The position numbers and the translations under genes were made by a program. Under the pieces are notes generated by a model, which made no database searches, was not told the origin of the DNA, and worked only from the letters and a program-made list of their open reading frames with translations. Positions 53,709-64,000 of a DNA stretch of 64,000 nt are shown here, piece after piece. Source of the DNA: Centrapalus pauciflorus (lineage: Eukaryota > Streptophyta > Magnoliopsida > Asterales > Asteraceae); assembly GCA_020465985.1 (NCBI GenBank), contig JAANYP010003739.1, forward strand, positions 33,653 to 97,652. Direction: 5' to 3'. Numbering within the stretch: position 1 is the stretch's first letter; each line of letters begins with the position of its first letter.

Positions 53709-53744
53709 AAAATATCTGAAACAAAAAAATCTAAAAAAATATCT
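53709..53744. promoter_or_regulatory. two evening elements and a CCA1-type site upstream of the PRR gene
   Basis: AAAATATCT occurs at 53709-53717 and 53736-53744, with AAAAATCT at 53725-53732 between them, 130-170 bases upstream of the start codon. AAAATATCT is the evening element and AAAAATCT the CCA1-binding site, both bound by CCA1/LHY/RVE clock MYBs. Their tight spacing next to a clock gene makes function likely, though occupancy is not shown. Confidence 0.75.
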
Positions 53745-53772
53745 ATCATGTCTATGAATGGGCCAAGAGTGC

Positions 53773-53778
53773 CACGTG
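53773..53778. promoter_or_regulatory. G-box CACGTG upstream of the PRR gene
   Basis: GCCACGTGGAC is a palindromic G-box about 197 bases before the start codon, 30 bases from the evening-element pair. bZIP/bHLH factors such as HY5 and PIFs bind such sites and connect clock genes to light. Confidence 0.65.
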
Positions 53779-53946
53779 GACATGGATGGAAGAAAAGCAA
53801 GGGCCTATTGGCCTCCCATCTCTCCCTCCGTTTCTCTCTGTCTCTCTTGGTGGTGTGCATACGTCTCCTCCACTTGTTTTTTTTATTTTTTTTATTTTTA
53901 ATAATATTCCTTTTTCTTTTTTTTTTTAATAGGAAAATGGTGACAA

Positions 53947-53981
53947 AAAAATCTAAACCAGTGGATAGATAAAGATATTTT
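53947..53981. promoter_or_regulatory. distal CCA1-type site and third evening element
   Basis: AAAAATCT at 53947-53954 and AGATATTTT (inverse of AAAATATCT) at 53973-53981, about 370-405 bases upstream of the start codon. Together with 53709-53744 this makes three evening elements and two CCA1-type sites in about 275 bases. Confidence 0.6.
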
Positions 53982-53989
53982 CGAACACA

Positions 53990-54685
53990 ATCTGGAAAGC
54001 GTATCAACTATCAATAAAATATATTTAAATTTTAGATGTTTTTTTATTTTTTGTTACAAGTTTATCCGTATGTTTATTTTATTTTATTTTTATATCATAT
54101 ATACTTAGGGATATTTATGGCTTGGTTCAGTTAAAGCGTTTGACACATCGTTCCGTTCACAGTTTACTGTTATATACTTAAAAATAAAAAACGAAAAAAG
54201 ATGGTTATATTAATTTTAGGTTCACTTGTAAAGTTGTTTTGTATTAAAATGTTTATGCGTCTTCAACTCAGTTAGAAACCGTTTTTAAAAGATAAAACCC
54301 GAAAAACGTGGCAACTCATTTTTTTTGTAGGTTTTGATTCCAAATCAAGTAGTTTTGATCGGTATGTTTTATTTTTAGTTTCTTTCACCCCTTAACTTTA
54401 TTATTAAATGTTTCATTACATGAGTAGATTTATTACTAATAATAAATACATGCACAATAACTTATTCTTGCCATTTTAGTGTCTACTTTTAATTAAGTTA
54501 ACTAAATTAGAGGTTAAAAATTAATGAATGTAAAAAATTAAGAACCATCGGATGAAACTAGCTAGAGTTTTTATCAATATATATATATCTCTTTGATAAA
54601 GTAGTTGAAGTTAAGATAAAAAAAACATATAATAAAAAAGACAAACATAAACATAATTATTTAAACAGTTGTTTTTATAACTTAG
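53990..54685. other. AT-rich intergenic sequence upstream of the PRR gene
   Basis: I see no gene. It may contain distal promoter. A short (TA)n tract lies near 54580. Confidence 0.45.
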
Positions 54686-55054
54686 AGGTTATTTGGATTT
54701 GCGTTTGAAAAATGCTATAACGTTTTGGAAACTAATAATCAGATAATAGCTGTAACAAAAGGTGTTGTCGTAAATGTAGTGTTTGGTTTAACTTCTGTTG
54801 TTTGCTATCATAATTATCAAATAATCAATTTTTAAATTGTTTGGATTTGCGTTTTAACTTGTAAAATGGCCAAATAATCACTTATTAAACAATTAAGCTA
54901 CATTTTTTAACTTAAGGAAAAGTGTGGTATGAGTAACTCTAAACGCAAATAATCACTTATTAACGTATACAATTCAAACATTTTAAACCAATTATTTGTG
55001 TTATTGTAACGTAATAAGCTAATAATATCATTTATAACGCAAAACCAAACACCA
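54686..55054. mobile_element. hAT-like MITE, copy 2 (inverted relative to copy 1)
   Basis: GGTTATTTGGATTTGCG opens and CGCAAAACCAAACACC closes the element. The interior GGAAACTAATAATCAGATAATA matches, in reverse, the copy at 29609-29979. There is no coding capacity. Similar end motifs inside (TTTGGATTTGCGTTTTAACT near 54842) suggest a nested or duplicated end. Confidence 0.6.
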
Positions 55055-55121
55055 TCTTAATGGGTTATTAGCTTCAACTAGTTTTAAAAAGTGTGTTATA
55101 AGCATTAGCTATTTTTTTAAG

Positions 55122-55508
55122 GGTTAATATTGAAAAAACTCATCAAGTTTTTTTTTATTTTCGCGATGAAGTCCTAAACCTTTTTTTCATATTGTTTGAG
55201 TCTCAAAACTGTTTTTGTCTTATTCAAAGTGCATATTTGACATGTTTGAACGGTAACCAAACAAGTGTCCTTTGTTTTTCACTTGATTAATATTAGAAAA
55301 AACTCATCATCTTTTCATATTATAACGATTAAGTTCCTAAACTTTTATTTTATCAGTTGTATTTTAAGGGCAAATCAAATAGCCGATCAAAAATATATAC
55401 TTTTGATAAGACAAACATAGCTTAGGGACTTAATATTTGAAAAAAAAAAAGTATAAGGATTTATTTGAGAAATTGAGAAGAGTTTATTGGGTTTTTCCAA
55501 TATTAACC
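55122..55508. mobile_element. MITE with GGTTAATATTG ends
   Basis: The terminal inverted repeats GGTTAATATTGAAAAAACTC and GGTTAATATTGGAAAAACCC (inverse of the right end) are about 20 bases. The flanks TTTTTTAA on both sides give a probable 8-9-bp duplication, so a Mutator-type or hAT-type MITE is plausible. An internal copy of the end (TTAATATTAGAAAAAACTC) lies near 55287. There is no coding capacity. Confidence 0.65.
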
Positions 55509-56750
55509 TTTTTTAAAGACAATTGAAGTAACTTACTATTCAGCAACTTATGTTTAAAAAAGTATCTATGTTAATTCATGAATTAAAAGAAGTTGAAGCT
55601 ATTAAAAATCTTCGGTTAAACTCATATAAACTCAATATTAAATATGCACCGAATGTCGACTGTTATAGGGTGTTTGGTAAGGTGGGATGGAATGGAATAG
55701 AGTTCACATAAGGTTTACAAGTTTTTTTGTTGTATAATAAAGTCTGGATTCTCAATGAGAGAGAGTAAAGAATTAGTATTTTCTGTATTATTAAATGTTA
55801 TGTATAACTAACTATCATGGTTAAACTTAAAATAACTTATAAATTTTATTTTATCGTACCAAACGTTCTAGCAAATAAACAATAAAAAACTTATTGATAT
55901 ATTTAAAAAATTAATAATCATTGAACATAAAAAAAGTTAGGTTTCGTAGTGAAGAAAAAGAGCTTATTTAATGGACCAAATTAATATAAAAAAAGTGACA
56001 AATTCTACAATTCTAATTGGTTGATGGTGAAGATATTTTGATGGTGCGGGTGGTGGCTTAAGCCTCAAAAGTCATATAGGAGATATTTTTAAGAGATCGT
56101 ATGGTGTATAGAGTGACACGTGGATGTTAGATTTTTCATGTAATTGGGGTTGTTTAATAGGCGATCCAGTTGTGGTTGCTTTTGGTGAATTACAATGTTA
56201 CCCTTTTGTGACACGTGGTGGGTTTTTACTGAGTCATGTGATGTGGGCTCCCCAATACCGCTAATCATGAGTTTTTTTTGTCTTTTTTTTTTTTTGATAT
56301 TTGAAAATTGCACGCTAACTGGATTAAAGCCTTGAATCATTAATAAAGTTTGTAGAATACTTTTTTTATTGTGGATTGTACGTGTTAAAAAATATGTTTG
56401 TGGTTGTTTGTTTAACTTTAACTTAACAAATAAATGATACGAATACTTAAAGAAAGGAGAATTTTATTCGTGTATTTTCATTTAGAACATAAACGAACTT
56501 TAATAGGCAATAAATGATCATAAATATATATATATACACACACACACACGTGAAATAACGCTAACCAATCAGACGTCAAAATGATCTACATTGATAAAGT
56601 TTAAAGTTGGAAACTAAATAAAACAAATTATAGTCTTATGGTATTTGTTGTTATTTTAATGTAGTTAGTTACATTGACATGATTAGGATTTTGGTTGGAA
56701 CACAAACAACTATGGAGGTGGCGTAAAGTGCACACATGTATATGGTTTTT
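55509..56750. other. AT-rich intergenic sequence
   Basis: No gene is recognisable. A short TATA/CACA microsatellite lies at 56525-56550. Confidence 0.45.
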
Positions 56751-57288
56751 GATCGACGTGACTTGAGAATAAAGTTTGTAATCAGAAGAGAGTCCGGACC
56801 TGAAGAAGAGTTGACACTTTTTGGCAGATAGTACAACCTGACCAGATGAATTGATAAAGATGTACATATAGGGTCAGTTACAAAGTAAGGTCTGCTCTTT
56901 CCACAAGCCAAGCAACTCATCAAAGATCTAAGTAAGTGGTTGATTCTGAGTTGCAAGACAAGAGATAGAAGATGCTGAAAAAAAGGGAAAAAGATCAAGC
57001 AGATGATCTGTTTGTCAAACAAAGACATTCAGAATCAATTCACAGATGGGTCTGGTATTTTCTTCAATCTGAGTATTTAATTTTCAAAAGATATGCTGCT
57101 GAAAATCAAATCAGCTAGAATATCTGTGATAAGAAGGAGATGAAGAGAGAATTTTTGAGCTATAGACATAAGCTTGCACAGTTGAGGAGTTTTGAAAGCC
57201 TTGGTTTGTAAATAACAGTTACTTATTCATTTCCATTTTTTTTATAGAACTTAAAGTCTTGTGTAAAGGCTTTAAGTTAGGGGAAGAT
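56751..57288 (+). pseudogene. decayed C-terminal part of a Copia post-pol ORF
   Basis: It matches 12283-12838, the last 150 codons of the ORF at 10890 plus its 3' leader, and begins abruptly at CGACGTGACTTGAGAA. The frame is destroyed by many single-base losses, for example GATGAACTG to GATGAATTG with nearby gaps. Substitutions are few compared with the deletions. It is continuous with the LTR at 57289. Confidence 0.88.
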
Positions 57289-57940
57289 TGTTGGGAAATA
57301 GTTTACGTACATTCAAGCTGTTAGTAGACTTCTAGACTGTTAGTAGATTTTACATGTAAATACAAAGTTCATGCTGCTAGTGAAGAAACTCGAGCTGCCA
57401 GTGTAAGTTCAGCTGCCAGAGCAAAACAACTCAAGCTGCTCAGTTCATGCTGTCAAGAGATTCAAGCTGCTCAACAGTTTCAGAACAGAAAGTGCTGTTT
57501 CAAAACGATATCTACATGAAGATTCCACGCATATCTAATATCAGAGAAGTCATAGTTCGTCAAGGAAACATATCAAGAGCATATAACACAGAGAATAGTC
57601 GTTCTATTTATAGGAGTTTTTGCATATTTTGAGTCGTAATTGCTTTGTTGATTAAGTTTTCTTAAGCCTCTAAGGTGTAAAACCCCAAGAACAGTCTGTG
57701 TTCTTCGTCTAATCAAACAGATTAGAGGTGATTGTAATTGATGAATTCAGCAATACAAACAGTCTTGATTAATTCCTGTGTGTGTTTATTTATTATTGAT
57801 TCTGAAAGTTTTTGTTAAAATAATTAAGTGTTATTCCGCAAACTTCTTGATTAAACTTTGATTCAAAGCAAGATTATTGATTTATACTCTGATAAATTCA
57901 AATCAGTTAGTCTTGGTAATTCATATTTTAGATCCTGTCA
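57289..57940 (+). repeat. LTR of the Copia element-2 family, 5'-truncated insertion
   Basis: It begins TGTTGGGAAATAG and ends GATCCTGTCA, matching 12839-13504 throughout with small deletions in its first half. Together with 56751-57288 it is a truncated 3' end of an element. Confidence 0.88.
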
Positions 57941-58582
57941 ATTTTGATATTACGTAATAACACTATCAATATATAGAAGTAGTTTGTGATTGACTTACCA
58001 TAGATATGCGATTTAATGTGACTTTGTGAATCATCTTATGAATGTTTGAATAATATCACTCGCTATTTAGCAAGAATAAATGTCAAGACTAATTATCTAT
58101 TAACCGTAAATAAAAACTATACAATAAAAATGGTTAATTAATATATTCACTAAAGATAGTATCATAGTAGTCCTAATACCTTATAAAAATGATGGTTACC
58201 TCTTTATTATTATTAACCATTTTTAACATTATCGAATCAAAATTTATCATTATCCCAAGTCGTTAGCATCAACATTTGCTAACGTTGTTAACCTTCAAAA
58301 TTAACAGATGCTACTTGTTGATGGTTGTTTAGCTGTGAAGTTTTTAACATCATCGACGTCTCCACAGTTGCTACTGTGAAGCTTTGATATCAACAATTAA
58401 GTAATCTTTTAAGTTTCACATTGATGATCAAAGTTAACATACAATAGGAGATTTTCTCCAAAAGACCTACACTTTAACTAGGAACATAAAGATTCACGAA
58501 ATAACAACGTTGCTCGATCAGTGAAACCAGAGTGATGGAACAGCCCTCATCAAGAACTCTCCCCAAATCACAAGTCTTCCTA
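57941..58582. other. AT-rich intergenic sequence
   Basis: I see no gene or element that I can name. Confidence 0.45.
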
Positions 58583-58835
58583 TTACGTTATGCCAAAATG
58601 CGTACACTTAACAACTTCAAAATTTTGTATTTGTTTTTGGCGTGTTACCCCCAGCCCGACAAGGGATGGCTTCCCCTTGACCCCCTTTCGCACACCTTTT
58701 TTTAGTGGAACCACCGTTAGGGGCTCTATTCCTTGGACCCCGTTAGGAACTTTACACCTAGGACCTTGCAAAAGGGCGTAGCCCCCTTGACCTTCGCAGT
58801 AACGTCAAACATTGACTTCGATCAAACTTAGACAG
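58583..58835. repeat. GC-rich LTR-like fragment
   Basis: CCCTTGACCCCC, TTAGGGGCTCTATT, CTTGGACCCCGTTAGG and GGGCGTAGCCCCCTTGACC resemble the GACCCC...TAGGGGC stretches that occur in several plant LTRs. The short open frames here are not supported as genes. The fragment ends at the N at 58836. Confidence 0.45.
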
Positions 58836-58836
58836 N
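58836..58836. other. single N (assembly join or ambiguous base)
   Basis: The only N in the window sits at the left edge of the second foldback element, exactly where about 35 bases of its terminal repeat are missing. This suggests an assembly problem or a scaffold join at an inverted repeat. Confidence 0.9.
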
Positions 58837-60700
58837 ATAATATCATATATACCCAACCTAAAACTTTAATATCATATATATCCCTCCTAAACATCATAAT
58901 ATCATATATACCCAATTTTAATTATTAATATCACATATATCCCTCTTAAATTTCAATATTATCATATATACCCAAATTCATTAATTTAATTATTTTTAGA
59001 ATATTTAAAACTCATATTTAATATTGATTAATTAATTAATGACCATTATACCCTTATTTATTTCTTCTTCTAACTAAACCTTCAAAATATCATTTTTATC
59101 CAACTTAAATTAAAATATCATATCCCTTTAAATAATTTTATATAATTTACTTTTGTAAACTTTACTATATAAATTTTTCATAGTAAACAAAGTAACATTA
59201 ACAATAAAAAAGTGTATTATATTTTTGCTCGTTTTTAATCAAATCGCATCGTCTTATTATATTTTCTTATTTATTTTTTCCCTGGAGTTTTCTATATACA
59301 ATTAACTAATTATTATTATGTTATTTATTTTCTTTTTCTTTTCGAATTTATAGTTGTATTGCATTTTTTTATTTAGTATATATCCTTTGTTTTCTATATA
59401 CATTAGTTTCTATTTTTTTCAAAACTTGATTTCGTTTTATAATTATTGGTTTTTACAAGTTTACCTTTTTTTTAAGTTTTATATTTAATCTAGAATTTAA
59501 ATTATAAATTGTTATCCAATATTATTAGTTGTGTATATTTTGTGTTAACAATAAGATTATATATATTTTATCCTGTATATTTAGAGCCCAGTTCTATAAA
59601 ATTTGTTTAATAATTAGTAACAAGAAAATATTTTAATATTAAAATTACCGGATGAAATTTATATATTATTAGTAAATTAATTTTTTTATTATAATTATAG
59701 GGTTATTTTCATCAGTAAAGAATCAGTTATTTTTAAACAAACCAGAGTTTCGTAATAATTATATTGTTAATATTAAATTGTTTTAAGATCAAAAATTTAT
59801 ATGGTAAAGGTTTTACAAAATAAATTATATATAATTACTATGTGGGATAGAATATTAATAATTAATTTAATTGGGTAAATAAATTATATATAATTACTGT
59901 GTAGGATATAATATAGACTCTAAATATATAGGTTAAAATATATATAATCTTATTGTTAACACAAAATATACACAACTAATAACATTGGATAACAAGTTAT
60001 AATTCAAATAATAGATTAAATATAAAAATTAAAAAAAAGTAAACTAGAAAAAACAATAATTATAAAACGAAAGCAAGCTTGAAAAAATAGAAACTAATGT
60101 ATATAAAAAAAAACAAAAGATATATACTAAATTAAAAAAATGCAATACATCTATAAATTAAAAAAGAAAAAGAAAAGAAAGAACATAACATTTAATTACT
60201 TAATTGTATATAGAAAACTTCAGAAAAAAAAAACAAATAAGAAAACATAATAAGACGACACGATTTGATTACGAACTAGCAAAAATATAATACAATTTTT
60301 TTTGTTAATGTTAATTATTTTTACTATGAAAAAGTTGGATAGTAAAGTCTACAAAAATAAATTACATAAAATTATTTAAAGGAATACAATATTTTAATTT
60401 AAGTTGGATAAATATGATATTTTGAAGGTTTAGTGGAAAGAAGAAATAAGTAATTTTATAATGGTCATTAATTAATAATCAAATTAAATATGATTTCTAA
60501 ATGTTCTAAAGTAATTAAATTAATGAATTTGGATATATATAATATTAATGAAGTTTAAGAGGGATATATGTGATATTAATTATTAAAATTGGGTATATAT
60601 GATATTATGATGTTTAGGAGGGATATATATGATATTAAAATTTTAGGTTGGGTATATATGATATTATGAAGTTTTGGAGGTGTATATATGAAATTCTCCC
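58837..60700. mobile_element. Mutator-type foldback element, copy 2 (left tip missing)
   Basis: It is homologous to 30153-31539, and the right end ATGAAATTCTCCC is preserved at 60700. The arms are longer than in copy 1: 58837 to about 59590 pairs with about 59920 to 60700 (GTTATCCAATATTATTAGTT against its inverse near 59990). There is no ORF. The left tip is absent next to the N. The right flank ATTTAAATT is a predicted 9-bp target site. Confidence 0.82.
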
Positions 60701-61343
<643 letters not shown>

Positions 61344-62001
61344 ATACAGCCCACCATTATTTTAAATTTAAAGCCCAACCCTAACTTAAATTAAAAAAAT
61401 AAGAATGTAGCCCATTAAATTTCTTAAACCCATAAGCTAACCTAATCCATAAAATGAAAACCTTTTTTTTTTCAATCTATGACCTCTCTCTCTCTCGGTA
61501 GTGTGCAGCCAAAGAAAAGGGGAAAAAAACTCAGGAAAGGGAAAGGGGAAAGGCAGTGCCGCCGCCGGCGGGTCGCCGGTTTCCGGCGTCGATCCGACCT
61601 CCACCAACACACAACACCCTACTCTCTCCTCTCTCTCTCTCTCTCTTTCTTGTGCGGTCGCAGACAGAGCCGCCGCCGGTGGCCACCGCCACCGATGAAA
61701 CTCGCCGGCCGGAACTCCCATATCCGAATTTATTATTCAAATAATCATTCAAATATGATTTATAATCACATTTCTATCAATTTTATGTATATTTTCGGAT
61801 TAAAGCATTAAACCCATTAAAACCTTCAATGAACTCCATTAATGGAGGTTTCAAGTGTTATTGAAGCTTTTAAACAAAATAATGATGATGGTGATGATAA
61901 TACACATTATTTGGTTGCTCATTTTCAGAATAGTAACAATATTTATACTTCTTTTTTTTTTTTTAATGAGTTCCAACCTCAATCAAAAACTACATACGGG
62001 A
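61344..62001 (-). repeat. probable LTR segment between the repeat copies
   Basis: It is non-coding, with a (CT)n tract (61629-61650) and a GC-rich CCGCCGCCGGCGGG stretch. I take it to be the other half of the LTR that ends at 62631. The small open frames here have no support. Confidence 0.45.
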
Positions 62002-62631
<630 letters not shown>

Positions 62632-64000
62632 ATCTCCTACAAGTTGGATTGATCTCGTCCTCGAGATCATGTAGATTTGAACAGATCGAGGTATTTCGCC
62701 ATCATCTCCGTCTTCAGCTCCCATGTATGATTCGGTCCACGGTGATGCCGCCATCTCACTAAGACCATCTCTATCTGTCGATTCCTCAACTTGCTGATCT
62801 TCTCATCAACTATCTGCTCGGTCACTTCGACATATCTGAGTCGTTGGTCGATCTGAACATCCTGAGTTGGCACCATCTCCTCGGCATTCTTCAGACATTT
62901 CCGCAAATAGCTGACATGAAAGACATCGTGCACACCTGCCAGCTCTGGTGGCAAATCCAATCGGTGTGCCTGTGCACCAATACGCTCTGAAATCCGATAT
63001 GGTCCAATAAATCTAGGGCTAAGCTTAACCCTCTTGCCGAACCTCATAATACCCTTCCAGGGCGACACCTTCAACATCACAAGGCTACCAACCTCGAGCT
63101 TCACTGGTCGATGCCGCTTATCTGAATACATCTTCTGTCGATCCTGAGCAGCCCTCAATCGTCCGCGATTAATCTGAATCTTGTTGTGTGCAATCTGCAA
63201 TAACTCGGGTCCGCCAATAGGTCTCTCACCTACCTCTCGCCAACATGTGGGTGTACGACACCTACGACCATACAACGCCTCGAACGGTGCCATGCCGATA
63301 GAAGAATGATATGAGTTATTATAAGAAAACTCGATCAACGGCAAATGGGCATCCCAGTTCCCACCGAACTCTAACACGCAGGCTCGTAGCATATCCTCAA
63401 GTGTCTGTATTGTACGCTCGCTCTGGCCATCTGTCTGTGGGTGAAACGCGGTGCTAAGAGTAACATGCGTACCTAGCTCGTCCTTTAAGCTCTGCCAAAA
63501 CCGGGAAGTAAACCGTGAATCTCGATCGGACATTATCTTCTTAGGCATCCCATGTCAAGTAATGATCTCCTCTATGTAAATTTGTGCCCACCGATCCATC
63601 GAATAGTTCTCCCTAACTGGAATGAAATGCGCGCTCTTTGTAAGTCGGTCAACCACAACCCATGTCGAATCATGTTGTCGTTGTGTCTTCGGGAGCTTAG
63701 TGACAAAATCCATCACAATCTCCTCCCACTTCCACTGCGGAAAAGATAAAGGCGGTAAACTGTCATATGGCTTCTGATGCTCGGCCTTCACTTGCAAGCA
63801 AGTAGTACATTGCTAAACGAATCGACCCACATCTCCCTTCAAGCCGGGCCACCAAAAATCATCACGTAAGTCACGATACATCTTCGTAATACCAGGGTGG
63901 ACAGATAATCGAGATTTATGAGCCTCTGTCAACAAAATATCACGCAAACCACCGAGTCTAGGAATCCAAATCCGATAATCAAACAGCAATACCGCTCGAC
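62632..64000 (-). mobile_element. Tekay-like chromovirus, 3' part, running off the window
   Basis: It consists of the integrase (62667-64000) plus the LTR to its left. Its integrase is related to, but clearly distinct from, that of the element at 34901-43390. The rest lies outside the window. Confidence 0.85.
62667..64000 (-). pseudogene. chromovirus integrase with chromodomain-like tail, two stops
   Basis: On the minus strand the sequence enters in the zinc-binding region (AHKSRLSVHPGITKMYRDL, WWPGLKGDVGRF, then CTTC). A TAG follows FV near 63814. The core MDFVTKLPKTQRQHDSTW runs to a TGA near 63555, in the place of an Arg codon, so a C-to-T change of CGA is likely. The rest (62667-63548, 293 codons) is open: SDRDSRFTSRFW, DGQSERTIQT (the D and E of the catalytic triad), PRFIGPYRISERIG, and the tail VLVRWRHHRGPNHTWELKTE. 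It is otherwise well preserved. Confidence 0.9.

Noticed and set aside
58583..58781. Overlapping ORFs on both strands in GC-rich sequence, and possible organellar DNA
   Set aside because: The sequence resembles GACCCC/TAGGGGC stretches of plant LTRs; no plastid or mitochondrial gene is recognisable.
61437..61811. Overlapping ORFs in the GC- and CT-rich stretch
   Set aside because: Composition-driven frames in probable LTR; they overlap on both strands and match nothing that I recognise.

Overview
The window is nuclear DNA of a flowering plant. It is AT-rich, has spliceosomal introns, long (TA)n and (GA)n microsatellites and dense nested LTR retrotransposons. Two ordinary host genes are present. 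The post-pol ORF type carried by the Copia elements is, as far as I know, very common in Asteraceae, so an asterid, possibly a composite, is my guess; this is inference and not proven. Host genes: a complete caffeic acid O-methyltransferase (COMT, + strand, 47103-48737, three exons) and a complete clock pseudo-response regulator of the PRR5/PRR9 type (- strand, 50772-53576, eight exons). They are convergent, about 2 kb apart. COMT has an AC-type MYB site and a TATA box upstream. The PRR gene has a cluster of evening elements, CCA1-type sites and a G-box within about 410 bp of its start codon. Left part (1-13504): a decayed Copia pol scrap (441-830); then the 3' part of a Copia element with two large ORFs of the kind found downstream of pol (3361-6363) and a putative 3' LTR (6428-7050); then the integrase-to-3'LTR part of a second Copia element (7051-13504), again with a pair of large post-pol ORFs. 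In both elements the two ORFs lie in the same frame and are split by one stop codon. Nest 1 (14441-27248): an Athila/Tat-type Ty3/gypsy element with 5-bp target duplications (GTTTA), a tRNA-Asp primer site, decayed gag, and a pol deleted in frame from the protease linker to the tail of RNase H. Its leader holds a young Copia element (15542-21495, - strand, CTTTA duplications, 294-bp LTRs differing at about two positions) that has gag and post-pol ORFs but no pol. Region 27249-31539 is intergenic and holds one CACTA end, a tRNA-derived SINE with a 12-bp duplication, a hAT-like MITE and a 1387-bp Mutator-type foldback element with a 9-bp duplication. Nest 2 (31569-46460, - strand): another decayed Athila-type element, split inside its protease by a Tekay-like chromovirus (34901-43390). 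That chromovirus carries a likely 89-bp GT-AG intron in its reverse transcriptase and a 280-bp hAT MITE in its integrase. Right part (54000-64000): two MITEs, a decayed partial copy of the second Copia element, a second and larger foldback element next to a single N base, a duplicated half-LTR with long TA tracts, and the integrase end of another chromovirus running off the window. The retroelements are mostly non-autonomous or broken. The least explained items are the recurring post-pol ORFs, the intron in the RT gene, and the short TTCGAA-type repeat clusters in the non-coding parts of three different retroelements.
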